From positions 62,001-126,000 of the forward strand of contig NZ_JACVVD010000001.1 of NCBI RefSeq assembly GCF_014534655.1: a stretch of DNA of 64,000 nucleotides, in the 5' to 3' direction. Positions within the stretch are counted from its first letter, which is position 1. Every line of letters starts with the position of its first letter. Below are positions 54,183 to 63,100 of the stretch, piece after piece. The stretch is from Paenibacillus sedimenti. GTDB lineage: Bacteria; Bacillota; Bacilli; Paenibacillales; NBRC-103111. The notes beneath the pieces are model-generated. The model saw only the letters and a list, made by a program, of their open reading frames with translations. It was not told the origin of the DNA and ran no database searches. Made by a program: the position numbers and the translations under genes.

Positions 54183-54435
54183 GCAGAAGAGCGTGATGTT
54201 AAAGAAGATGAGGATGAAGTTTTTGTTATTGCAGAGTTTTTAACTCGCTTACTCAATAAGGCAAATTCCCAAAAAGTTTATTTTTTCGAGGGAGAATGTT
54301 CTACTCTTTGCAGAAGAACTCATTGAAAAACTGACGGGCTTAAATGATTTACTACAGGAAAATGGTTTAAAGACATATCATAACAAATTGCATTGTTTCA
54401 AATATGCATTCAAGATTATTGAGTTTACAAAATGA
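54183..54435 (+). pseudogene. Frameshifted small gene of unknown family
   Basis: One frame gives AEERDVKEDEDEVFVIAEFL and KVYFFEGE; after a shift near 54298 another gives VLLFAEELIEKLTGLNDLL to FKYAFKIIEFTK and TGA 54433. The two halves join well with a one-base correction, so this was probably a small helical protein of about 84 residues. Family not recognised. Confidence 0.4.
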
Positions 54436-54518
54436 GAGCTAAGAGGAAGGTGGTTGCTTGAATGATCCAGTTATGGAAAAGTGTTACAGGGTTATTCAGT
54501 GGGGGGAGGAGTATTTAA

Positions 54519-54602
54519 ATGAAACGATTCCAATTAATACTGGTTATTTTTGTTACGCTACTTTCTGGTTGCAAAGCTGATACAGAAGAAACATTCGCTT
54601 GA
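54519..54602 (+). pseudogene. Lipoprotein signal-peptide stub
   Basis: ATG 54519, preceded by GGGGGGAGGA, encodes 27 residues: a signal peptide with lipobox LSGC, then KADTEETFA and a stop. It is a complete export leader without a mature domain, so the gene was truncated just after the lipobox. Confidence 0.55.
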
Positions 54603-54737
54603 GCAGGAAGCAGCCGCTGAAACCGGGCTCTGATCTGTCTTTAATTATGTTTCAAAACTGACCATTCCTGAAAGGGCTGTTTTATTTTAAAGTGATGAAG
54701 TAAAAGGAATATATTTGGAAAGAAGGATGAGCAAACA

Positions 54738-55154
54738 ATGACGTACAAACCAAGTCAGACTTACGTAAACCTTCCGGTGAAAGATCTGAATCAGACGAAG
54801 GAATTTTTCAGCAGTATCGGTTTCGAGTTTAATCCGCAGTTTTCCGACGAAAATGCGGCCTGCCTAGTAATCAATGACAATACCTTCGTTCAGATGCTTT
54901 TGGAGTCGTATTTCCAAACATTCATCAACAAGCCGGTAGCCGATGTCCCCAGCGCTGCTGCAGGGATTATCGCGCTATCCGCAGACAGCAGGGCCCATGT
55001 GGACGAACTGGCGGACAAGGCGTTGTCCGCGGGAGGCAAGCAAACCCAAGAACCGAAGGACCATGGCTTCATGTACGTCAGAAGCTTCGAGGACCTGAAT
55101 GGGCATCTGTGGGAAATTGCTTATATGGACATGAACGCCTTCTCTCAGGCGTAA
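54738..55154 (+). CDS. VOC-family (glyoxalase/bleomycin-resistance-like) protein
   Basis: A 138-residue single-domain vicinal-oxygen-chelate protein: TYVNLPVKDLNQTKEFFSSI at the start, a long variable loop, and DHGFMYVRSFEDLNGHLWEI at the end with the terminal metal-ligand Glu. GGATGAG lies before ATG 54738. Function within the superfamily is not predictable. Monocistronic, with its own terminator. Confidence 0.92.
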   Translation: MTYKPSQTYVNLPVKDLNQTKEFFSSIGFEFNPQFSDENAACLVINDNTFVQMLLESYFQTFINKPVADVPSAAAGIIALSADSRAHVDELADKALSAGGKQTQEPKDHGFMYVRSFEDLNGHLWEIAYMDMNAFSQA

Positions 55155-55173
55155 GTTCGTGCATTCACTGCTA

Positions 55174-55205
55174 AAGGTTAAGTGATTGTTTCACTTAGCC
55201 TTTTA
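55174..55205 (+). terminator. Rho-independent terminator
   Basis: GGTTAAGTGA pairs with TCACTTAGCC (one wobble), loop about four to six bases, followed by TTTTATTAT. Confidence 0.75.
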
Positions 55206-55308
55206 TTATATCGAAGTCGTGTTCAGAAACCGGCTATGTTTTAACGAAGGGTGTTCATTACAACGCTGTCGCATATCTGCACCTATGAACTGGAGAACCA
55301 GCATATCC

Positions 55309-56736
55309 TCACGACCAAACTCTGGCCCAAGCTTTTTTTAACAACAGGATTCCTTCTTCCATGGCGCTTTCACTTATGCCAGCAAACCCGAGGTAAATCT
55401 CTGGATATTCCGGCTCAACCCAATTTATCCACGAGTGCCGAAAATCATACACCTTTACTCCGTACTCCGCGGCCATTTTTAGCAATTCTTCGGTAGGCAA
55501 ATGTGTCTTCAGCTCCATCCGGATATGAAGCCCGGCGCTGTGTCCCGTAATTTTTGCCTTGTTTGAAAAGTGGGATTCGATGAGTTCCAACAAACGTTGG
55601 TGCTTTCTTTGGTACGTATTGCGCATTTTCCGGACATGACGATACCAATGACCTTGTTCAATCAACGACGTCATCGCCCATTGCTCCACCCGCGAGGGGG
55701 CGTTAAGGATATGCTGGAGTTCCTCCAGTCGCTGTACCAGTTGAATCGGGAGAATTGTGTAGTTGATCCTGATGGCGGGCGTGAACGCTTTGGAGAAAGT
55801 ACCCATGTAAATCACCCGGCCGTAGTGGTCAAGGCTCTGCAGCGAGGAAATCGGTTTCCCGAAATACCGAAATTCCCCGTCATAATCATCTTCAATGATG
55901 TAAGCATCAGCGGTTCTGGCCCATTCGAGCAAATATTCCCTCTCAGAATAAGGCATGACCGCCCCGGTCGGGAGCTGGTGCGAGGGCGTTACATAGACGG
56001 CCTGGGCTCCGCTCGCCTCCAAGGCTTCCAGAGATATCCCTTTCTCTCCGACGGGGATCGGAAGCATATGGAATCCGTTTAGGGCGAACACTTCCCTGAC
56101 CTGTACATAACCGGGTTCCTCATGGGCGATCCGCCCAATCCCTTTTAGGAGATGAACAATCAGGCCAATACTGTACGCAATACCGGAGCCAATTATAACT
56201 TGTTCCGGCGAACAAACGACGCCCCGGGATTTCCTCAAATAATCTGCGAGTACGGCGCGTAATGTATATTCTCCTTGGGTATCGCCGTATTTGCTGATGT
56301 CGGCCGAATGATTCTCGATAGCTTCATTTATCATTTTCCGCCATATGCGGACGGGGAACATCTCATTGTCCACGCCGGCAGGCTTGAAGTCGAACCGGAT
56401 GTCCTGCGCGGCTATAGATTGGCTTGGGATCGGGTTTTGCACGTCGCCTTGTTGACGCAAATCAATCGATGGCCGGAATGCCGGCCAGTTTTCATGCGGG
56501 TTGACCGCAAAAATTCCTGAACGTGACTTGCTGACAATATAGCCTTCGGACAAAAGCATTTGGAATGCGGTTTCGATGGGAGTTTTGCTGATGTTCAACT
56601 GTTGATGCAGAGACCGGATGGAAGGCAGTCGGGTACCGTTCCGAATTACGCCGCTTCGGATGTGGTTCCGCATTTGCGTATAGAGTTGAAGATAGAGAGG
56701 CTGGCCGGATAAATCTGACAGAAGGATCTCGAACAT
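55309..56736 (-). CDS. MocR/PdxR-type regulator (GntR plus aminotransferase domain)
   Basis: A regulator of about 475 residues starting at ATG 56736. A longer frame reaches 56805 but would cover a TATAAT that looks like its own promoter. The N-terminal GntR winged helix is at about residues 8-75 (QPLYLQLYTQMRNHI, LPSIRSLHQQLNISKTPIE). A fold-type I aminotransferase domain follows, with the PLP lysine in MGTFSKAFTPAIRINY and the DDYDGEFRY stretch. MocR proteins use PLP or amino compounds as effectors and often control the adjacent divergent gene, here a DoxX-family membrane protein. Confidence 0.93.
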   Translation of the reverse strand: MFEILLSDLSGQPLYLQLYTQMRNHIRSGVIRNGTRLPSIRSLHQQLNISKTPIETAFQMLLSEGYIVSKSRSGIFAVNPHENWPAFRPSIDLRQQGDVQNPIPSQSIAAQDIRFDFKPAGVDNEMFPVRIWRKMINEAIENHSADISKYGDTQGEYTLRAVLADYLRKSRGVVCSPEQVIIGSGIAYSIGLIVHLLKGIGRIAHEEPGYVQVREVFALNGFHMLPIPVGEKGISLEALEASGAQAVYVTPSHQLPTGAVMPYSEREYLLEWARTADAYIIEDDYDGEFRYFGKPISSLQSLDHYGRVIYMGTFSKAFTPAIRINYTILPIQLVQRLEELQHILNAPSRVEQWAMTSLIEQGHWYRHVRKMRNTYQRKHQRLLELIESHFSNKAKITGHSAGLHIRMELKTHLPTEELLKMAAEYGVKVYDFRHSWINWVEPEYPEIYLGFAGISESAMEEGILLLKKAWARVWS

Positions 56737-56896
56737 CGGATAATCACTGCCTTTTAAAAAATAGGTAATCTGATTCTTGTAAAGGTCAGTTCTATTATAC
56801 GACAAATGAGGTTACTGGAAAACTGACTGTCTCAGAGAGGAAAATGAGATATTAAAAACAAAAAAAACAATTAAAGCTTAAAGGAGTGTTTACCAG

Positions 56897-57298
56897 ATGA
56901 AATGGATAGTTCGAATTTTGCAAGGTTTATTGGCGTTGAATTTTCTAATTGCCGGAGCATCTAAGATCTTTTCAACCGAGGATCAAATCAGGGAGTTGTT
57001 CACCGATAAGCTGGGTACGCCGGTCGCCTTGATCTACACCGTCGGTGTATTTGAGACTCTGGCGGCGCTGTCTCTGATCGCCGGCTACCGCAGTCGGAAA
57101 TGGGCGGTCGCCTCGATCGCCGTAATGTTTGTCATCCTGATCGGTGCAACCGTGACAAATCTTGCCGCAAGCCGCGTCGCGGATGCATTGGCTCCCTTTG
57201 CGGTCCTAGTTTTTGTAGTTGTCCTCTCTTACCTTAAGCGAGATTTGTTAAAGAGCGGCCGTCTCATGACCGGAACGAATCCGACCGCGTCCAAGTAA
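56897..57298 (+). CDS. DoxX-family membrane protein
   Basis: A 133-residue protein with four membrane helices. The start ILQGLLALNFLIAGASKIF is the DoxX signature, followed by ALIYTVGVFETLAALSLIAG and VASIAVMFVILIGATVTNLA. DoxX-like proteins are small quinol-oxidase-associated or redox-linked membrane proteins of uncertain role. AAAGGAGTG precedes ATG 56897. It is divergent from the MocR regulator, which probably controls it. Confidence 0.92.
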   Translation: MKWIVRILQGLLALNFLIAGASKIFSTEDQIRELFTDKLGTPVALIYTVGVFETLAALSLIAGYRSRKWAVASIAVMFVILIGATVTNLAASRVADALAPFAVLVFVVVLSYLKRDLLKSGRLMTGTNPTASK

Positions 57299-57307
57299 TG
57301 TCGAAGG

Positions 57308-57430
57308 GTGGTTTACCAGATTAAGGATCGGTTGTCCGGCGATGAAGCGGTCAGAGATCCTGCGGCTAAGCGGCTGCTGTGGATGATCGGAAAGCGTACT
57401 GCGTATAAACTAACGAAAATCTCCAGATAG
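57308..57430 (+). CDS. Possible 40-residue protein or gene remnant
   Basis: GTG 57308 to TAG 57428 encodes MVYQIKDRLSGDEAV followed by KRLLWMIGKRTAYKL and KISR. It starts ten bases after the DoxX gene and could be co-transcribed. The composition (basic, amphipathic helix) looks coding but no family is recognised and the ribosome site is weak. It may be the tail of a lost gene. Confidence 0.35.
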   Translation: MVYQIKDRLSGDEAVRDPAAKRLLWMIGKRTAYKLTKISR

Positions 57431-57518
57431 AGCAAGAAAAAATAAAGTGACTGGGGAGATGTTCAGTTGCTTGATTTTAATAATTTTAAATTAATTGCAT
57501 AGTAAGGAGAATTTTAGT

Positions 57519-58163
57519 ATGAAAATAAAATGGTTTGGACATTCAACTTTTTTACTGACATCCGAAGGAGGAACCAGGATTCTCATTGATCCATACTATC
57601 GCTTCATCCGCTACCGTATGCCGATTATTGAACCAGATATAGTTGCCGTTACACATAATCATTTTGATCACAATAAAATTCAAGCTGCAACAGGTGATTA
57701 CTTGCTTGTTAATGAGCCAAAAGTATACATCCGCGATGATGTAAGAATTAGTGGATTTAAGACATTCCATGACAAGGTTAATGGTGAGAAGAGAGGCCTC
57801 AATATTATATATCGTTTCCAAATGAACGGTCTAATTATCTGTCATTGTGGAGATTTAGGGCATCTATTATCAGAAGAACAAGTAAATGAAATTGGAAAAG
57901 TAGATATTCTCATGATTCCCGTAGGAGGTACATTCACAATTAATGCACTTGAAGCTACTCAAGTAATGCGTCAATTGAAACCTACTATTACAATTCCTAT
58001 GCACTATAGAACAAAGGCATTGTCGGTTGTTGGCTTGATGTTTTCAAAGGTAGATAAGTTTCTTCAGATTTCCGGACATCGAACCACCGAAGTTAAGACA
58101 TTGGATATTTCCAAAGAAAATTTGTCAGAATATGCTGGGGTTGTAACTATGCTGTATGAATGA
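57519..58163 (+). CDS. MBL-fold metal-dependent hydrolase
   Basis: A 214-residue metallo-beta-lactamase-fold protein; ATG 57519 is set by AAGGAG just upstream. The metal ligands are visible: THNHFDHNK (HxHxDH), ICHCGDLGH and PMHYRTK. The start MKIKWFGHSTFLLTSEGG and the small size match the UPF0173/L-ascorbate-6-phosphate-lactonase-like subgroup, of mostly unknown substrate. More AT-rich than its neighbours. Confidence 0.9.
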   Translation: MKIKWFGHSTFLLTSEGGTRILIDPYYRFIRYRMPIIEPDIVAVTHNHFDHNKIQAATGDYLLVNEPKVYIRDDVRISGFKTFHDKVNGEKRGLNIIYRFQMNGLIICHCGDLGHLLSEEQVNEIGKVDILMIPVGGTFTINALEATQVMRQLKPTITIPMHYRTKALSVVGLMFSKVDKFLQISGHRTTEVKTLDISKENLSEYAGVVTMLYE

Positions 58164-58185
58164 ATTTAAGGCTATATTTTTAACA

Positions 58186-58210
58186 TAAAAAAACCTTCCG
58201 AAAGGAAGGC
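58186..58210 (-). terminator. Terminator of the AHSA1-like gene
   Basis: On the minus strand GCCTTCC, loop TTTC and GGAAGG precede seven T residues, about 50 bases after the stop at 58259. The stem is short (six or seven pairs). Confidence 0.75.
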
Positions 58211-58258
58211 TTCAATATTTATTATTCAACCGGCATGTTAGATTCTTCCTACCCTAAT

Positions 58259-58687
58259 TTACTTTGAAAGCTCACAATATTTTTTGAAATTGTCAAGAAA
58301 AGCCTGCCAGCCTGCTTGTTGCATCTCAATGGAATTGGTGGCTTCAGCTTCAAAATCTTCAATTACCTTAGTGTCGTTTTCTTGGCTAATAAATGAAATC
58401 GCAACTTTTCTTCCATCTCCAAGAGTGTAAGAAATGAATTCGTATATTCTAATTTCATCATAAATGCCTCCAAAATCAAATCCAAAGCTTCCATCTTTTG
58501 CTTCCATTCTTGTAAAAAATCTTCCGCCAACCCTTAAATCATTTTCGGCAATTGGTGCATGCCATTCATCAGAAGCAAAAGACCAATTTGTAATATGGTG
58601 TGGTTCTGTCCAATGTTCCCACACTTTTTCAACTGGTGCATGGACTGTGGTTTCTACCGTAATTGTTACTTTTTCACCTGTTTCCAT
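58259..58687 (-). CDS. AHSA1/SRPBCC-family protein
   Basis: A 142-residue START-like domain: VEKVWEHWTEPHHITNW at the N-terminus, FGGIYDEIRIYEFISYTLGD in the middle and the long C-terminal helix (EMQQAGWQAFLDNFKKY). Bacterial members bind small hydrophobic ligands; despite the name there is no evidence for Hsp90 activation. A single gene with its own terminator. Confidence 0.92.
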   Translation of the reverse strand: METGEKVTITVETTVHAPVEKVWEHWTEPHHITNWSFASDEWHAPIAENDLRVGGRFFTRMEAKDGSFGFDFGGIYDEIRIYEFISYTLGDGRKVAISFISQENDTKVIEDFEAEATNSIEMQQAGWQAFLDNFKKYCELSK

Positions 58688-58780
58688 AATAATTACCGCC
58701 TCACTATGATAAATTTAGAACTATGGTATATTATACCATTAAACTAACGCAGAACTATAATTAAATAAAAATGAATGGAC

Positions 58781-58807
58781 GAAGCTGCCGGCACGATCGG
58801 CAGTTTC
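58781..58807. repeat. Dispersed hairpin repeat, copy B
   Basis: GAAGCTGCCG pairs with CGGCAGTTTC (one wobble) around GCACGAT, the same core as the copy at 51837 (CTGCCG, seven-base loop, CGG). It lies seven bases after the minus-strand stop at 58815 and may act as a weak terminator for that gene. Confidence 0.55.
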
Positions 58808-58814
58808 ATCAGAT

Positions 58815-59810
58815 TCATTGCTGATCGCCGTGTTTTTTCAACAATTCGATCTTGGCGATGGAGGCTCCGATTCCGGGCTGGTTAGGCGAATTGGCTCCTC
58901 TGGCGATGTCAAAGTTGCTGGCATATAAGGTTTCTCCAACAAAATGCAGACTGGCCGGAAACTCCAGCGGTCCTTGATTGTTATTTGCCGTAATCTCGGT
59001 GACTTTGCCTGCTTGGGTCACTTTCACAATGGCATTGCGCTCGTTGGCCGCCACATATAAGTTGCTATCCGGACCGAAAGCGATACCGTCCGCTCCATAC
59101 AGCAGGGGATCCTTGGCGAACAGCTCGACTTCTCCAAAGGTGCCGTCCTTCTCAATCCTAACGCGATTGATTTCGCCGGAGCTGGTATTGGCTATGTACA
59201 ACCGTCCGTCCCGGCCGAAAGCCAATCCGTTGACGGTAATGAGCTGTTGCGGCCGCTCGGCTGCAATCCCGCTTGCCCACACGGTTCGTTCCCCTTGCGG
59301 GGAGACGACGTAAATATTGCCCGTAGCACCGCCGCTGACATACAAATTTCCTTCGCGGTCAAATGCCAATCCGTTCGCTCCGTCGACATCCTGGACAAAC
59401 GTTTCCACTAGTCCGGTCTTGAATGGGCCGTATGCCAGCGTATCTGCCGAGATACGCAGAATGACGCCATCTACGCCGGCTCCTCCACCGCTTGCCATAT
59501 ACAGATTTCCTTGTTCATCGAACGCCATGCCAGTTGCGGGTCTCGGAAGAATCGTCAGTTCTTCGACTTCACCTGTTCCGGGTATGATGCGAAACAACCG
59601 TCTCGAATCCAAATCGATCGTGTATAAGCGCCCCTGCTCGTCACCTGTAAGTCCTTCGATCCTCATCCCCGCTGCGCTGACCGGATCCAAATCCACCGCG
59701 ATCGACACTTCTGCAGCTCTAAATTTCCCATCCGAAGCAAACATCGCAGGCGCCACCGCAGCCCCTCCCATCATCGCCACCACCACAGCCAACATTAGCT
59801 TTTTCTTCAT
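58815..59810 (-). CDS. Secreted SMP-30/gluconolactonase-like beta-propeller protein
   Basis: A 331-residue exported protein with a signal peptide of about 25 residues (ending MFASDG). Six repeats of the type GLAFDREGNLYVSGGATGN, VNGLAFGRDGRLYIANTSSG and GADGIAFGPDSNLYVAANER form an NHL/SMP-30-like propeller. Relatives are gluconolactonases, strictosidine-synthase-like proteins or simple binding propellers. Catalytic metal ligands are not certain from sequence. A strong AAGGAGGAG precedes the start. Transcribed divergently from the large secreted protein at 60131. Confidence 0.85.
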   Translation of the reverse strand: MKKKLMLAVVVAMMGGAAVAPAMFASDGKFRAAEVSIAVDLDPVSAAGMRIEGLTGDEQGRLYTIDLDSRRLFRIIPGTGEVEELTILPRPATGMAFDEQGNLYMASGGGAGVDGVILRISADTLAYGPFKTGLVETFVQDVDGANGLAFDREGNLYVSGGATGNIYVVSPQGERTVWASGIAAERPQQLITVNGLAFGRDGRLYIANTSSGEINRVRIEKDGTFGEVELFAKDPLLYGADGIAFGPDSNLYVAANERNAIVKVTQAGKVTEITANNNQGPLEFPASLHFVGETLYASNFDIARGANSPNQPGIGASIAKIELLKKHGDQQ

Positions 59811-59980
59811 ATGAATCTCCTCCTTTTTTCCAATTTATCTCAAAAGCATGAAAGGAACCAGTGACTTGCGAACCATATCATAAGTAATCGCAACAAACCA
59901 ATGAATCTCTTAAAAAATAGCAGTTATAACTTAAAAATCATACATCCAATAAAATAATTATGCATGCTATAGTTAAAACT

Positions 59981-59994
59981 TGTAAGCGTATTCT
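59981..59994 (+). promoter_or_regulatory. cre-like catabolite repression site
   Basis: TGTAAGCGTATTCT matches the CcpA cre consensus at 12 of 14 positions. It lies 150 bases before the large secreted gene, just after a possible -10 (TATAGT at 59969). Repression of a polysaccharide-degrading enzyme by preferred sugars would be expected. Confidence 0.4.
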
Positions 59995-60130
59995 TTGGGT
60001 GAGGTATTCTTAAAACCAAGGAATGAGAGGAGTAGAGATAAACAGGAGGTGAGAACTTAAGGGTTGTAATTTGGATTAAACTATGCTTGTAAAGCATTCG
60101 TATGTTTTCAGAAAAATAAGGAGGATTATC

Positions 60131-63100
60131 ATGCAGAGTAAACGTAAAGAAATCTTCAGCCTTTTGAGGATGATATCCAAACATGCAAAACGCGTTTTGG
60201 CTGTGAGTCTTATTGTGACATTGGTTCTGCCTGTAACTGTACCAGTTCAATCTGGTACGGTCTATGCTGAGGCCAATCAAACAGCGGGTTATTATATGGA
60301 TAAAATTGTTTTCGGCAATACGGAATCAGAACAAGAACACAATTTTGAGGGCGACTTTACAAACGTTATAAGCGGCGGTTTAGGTGAATCTGCGCGGGTA
60401 TCTCTACCACGTATTCCAGAGGACATACAAGGCGGAGAGTTGACTTTTACCATGAATGTCGATCCTGTTGCCCAAAACTATTTCACGTTGAAGTTTTGGG
60501 GAGATGATGCTTCATCGTATAAAAGTATTGTCTACATCAATGGTGAACAAATTGGTTATCGCCGTAATGGCGATTACGAAGCGATCAATATCGGTATAAG
60601 CAAAGGTCTGCCAAATCGTTTTTACTATAATACGATCATGCTTCCTCTGGAAGCTACGCAAGGACAAGAAACCGTCCAGATCATTGTTAGAACGTTCAGC
60701 GGGGACTTTGGCGGTAAAGTTAACATGCTATCAAGAGGTTACTATAACGCTTATACCCATACTCAGTCCTACTTGAATGTAAATGGAGAAACACAAGGCG
60801 TAAAATTTCAGGATGAAAATTCGCTTTTAAGAGCCGATATAACGGACTCGGATAAGCAAGCCATCATCGATGGTTATACGCAAAGTCAGATTAAGCTTTT
60901 TAACGATCACTCAGCCACGGTGGACAGAAGCGCCGGAGCTAAACTATCGATCGTTCGATATGAAGACGATCTGAGATTTTATGCGAATGCATTGCATTAT
61001 GACTGGTCTCCTGCCAAAACACCGGAACTAAAGAAAGCGGCGCTGGAGCGTATTTTCAAAGTGATTGACAATCATGTCAAGGATTATTATGGAAACACAA
61101 GAATAGTGACAAGAGGCGGACATCAGGGCGACTGGGGCGGATATTATGGCGCATTGGGCGAAGCGTTTTGCGTTCCAGGCTTTGCTCGATCAACCCTTTA
61201 TCACGGGGGCCGTCGCCGGTGAATACTCTCTTGCAGGTGTTGACTGGGATGGTGGTCAATTATCACGCCGGGAAGCATGGGAACGAGTGCTGAAAGCAAA
61301 TTTTGATTTTGCCCGTTCACGACTGTCCTATATTTATAATCAGGTCATGTATACTTACGAAGGCGCCTGGGAAGCTCATGAGGGATTACGTATCATTGGC
61401 TCTAGATTCTTCGAAGGCAAGGAACGAAGCCATCAAATTTTGCTTGAATCTCTAGGGACCAGGCCGTTCCTGGGAGAAGAAGTGCTGGTAGGCCCGAACG
61501 GCGAAGAGCTGGATTTGTATCATTCCCTGTTCTATCATGACCAAACGGCCAGATTTACGAATGATTATTTGCAAATTGTCGCCAAAGGACTGGCAAAAAG
61601 CAAGCTGGATTCAAATGGAGAGGTAGTCAGACGCTTGCCATACGGCAAACATTACACGGGCATTACGGAAGCCGGTCAAACAAGAGAAAATGGCTATGTG
61701 GCAAATTATGGCGAGTCAACGAACTATTTGCCGGAATATTTCTTCAAAACGTTATTTAACGGCGGAGATGAACAATTAAATAACGAAATATTGAAATTGG
61801 CATTAAAAAATCTGCATGCCAGAGGATTTACACGCTATGCAAGTGCGGATGACGACGGAAAAAGAATCATGAGAATGGAACAAGTCATTGATGAACGGAA
61901 TGCTACATATCCAGGGAATTCCGGTTACGGAATAAGAGTAAATGAAGGAAAAGCCTTGTTGTACGCGTCACTGGAAATGTATATGGCTCAAAATGAACAA
62001 AAATATAGCGATCCGGAATGGGATCTCTACTGGGAATATGCCAAAGAAGCAGTAGGTTTTGCGCAGCAGCAGCTGGCCGACCATCAGTATTTTAACTATT
62101 TCAGCAGCACAACAGCCAAAAAAAATAAAACCGATTATTTGTTGGCTGATACGTATAAATACATTACCGAAACTCGTGCCGGTTATGATCGATTTGACAG
62201 CCTGAGAGCCGGAGTTGTTCTTCCACAAACTGATTTTGATTATTATACACAAGAAGAAATTTCCGAACTGGGCGTGAACCCAAGCAGCTATGAGCAGTTT
62301 GCTTGGACGGATATCGATAATATGTTCATCTCGATGCGGGACGGCGACCTTCGTATTTTTGCGCACCTGAATGAACGCAATAAAGGCTATAGCGGAAACG
62401 GCAGGCTTCATGTGTTGAACGACCGCTATGACAATATTGTACAAATCGCGACCAACGGCAAATTTCAATATCAAGATTATTATACGCGAATGGGCAATAT
62501 CGATATCGATTTTTTCGATGACCAACTGACGAATGGCGGTATAGCTCCTCAGTCTCTTGCAGGAGAAATTATACCGGTTACTTATCAACCCGGTGTCGGT
62601 AAAACGGATCGCGATAATTTTGAGTCTGACACTCCTTATGCCGGTTATCCAGATCTACTGACTGCAAGATACGGGAAGTATTTGATGGTTTTCAATACAA
62701 CCCGTGACGAGTATGGGAATAAACAATCCTTTGATGTGAAGATACCGGCAGATTATAAAGGGACTACCGTATTGGATCTGGTATCGGGAAAACAAATTCC
62801 GGTAGCGAAAAACGGAAAAGTGACGATACCGCCAAAATCTTCGATGGTGTTGAAATTAACATCCGATTTTCACAAAGATCCGGAGCCTTTTACCGTTAAT
62901 TTTGTTCATGCATTAGCAGGTAACGGTTATGCGGGAATTACCTGGAAGACGACGGCTGGGGCAGAATCCTATACGGTCAAACGTTCGGAATCGGAAAATG
63001 GTAAATACGAAGTAATTGCAACCGGAATAAAGGGCAATTATTATAAAGATTCGACTGCCCAAAATGGTAAAGCATATTACTATAAAGTAGCTGCTGTGAA

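Noticed and set aside
61160-61180. Programmed ribosomal frameshifting at the TTTT tract
   Set aside because: No slippery heptamer of the usual form, stimulatory stem-loop or internal ribosome-site signal was recognised, and secreted enzymes of this type are not known to use it. An extra base is simpler.
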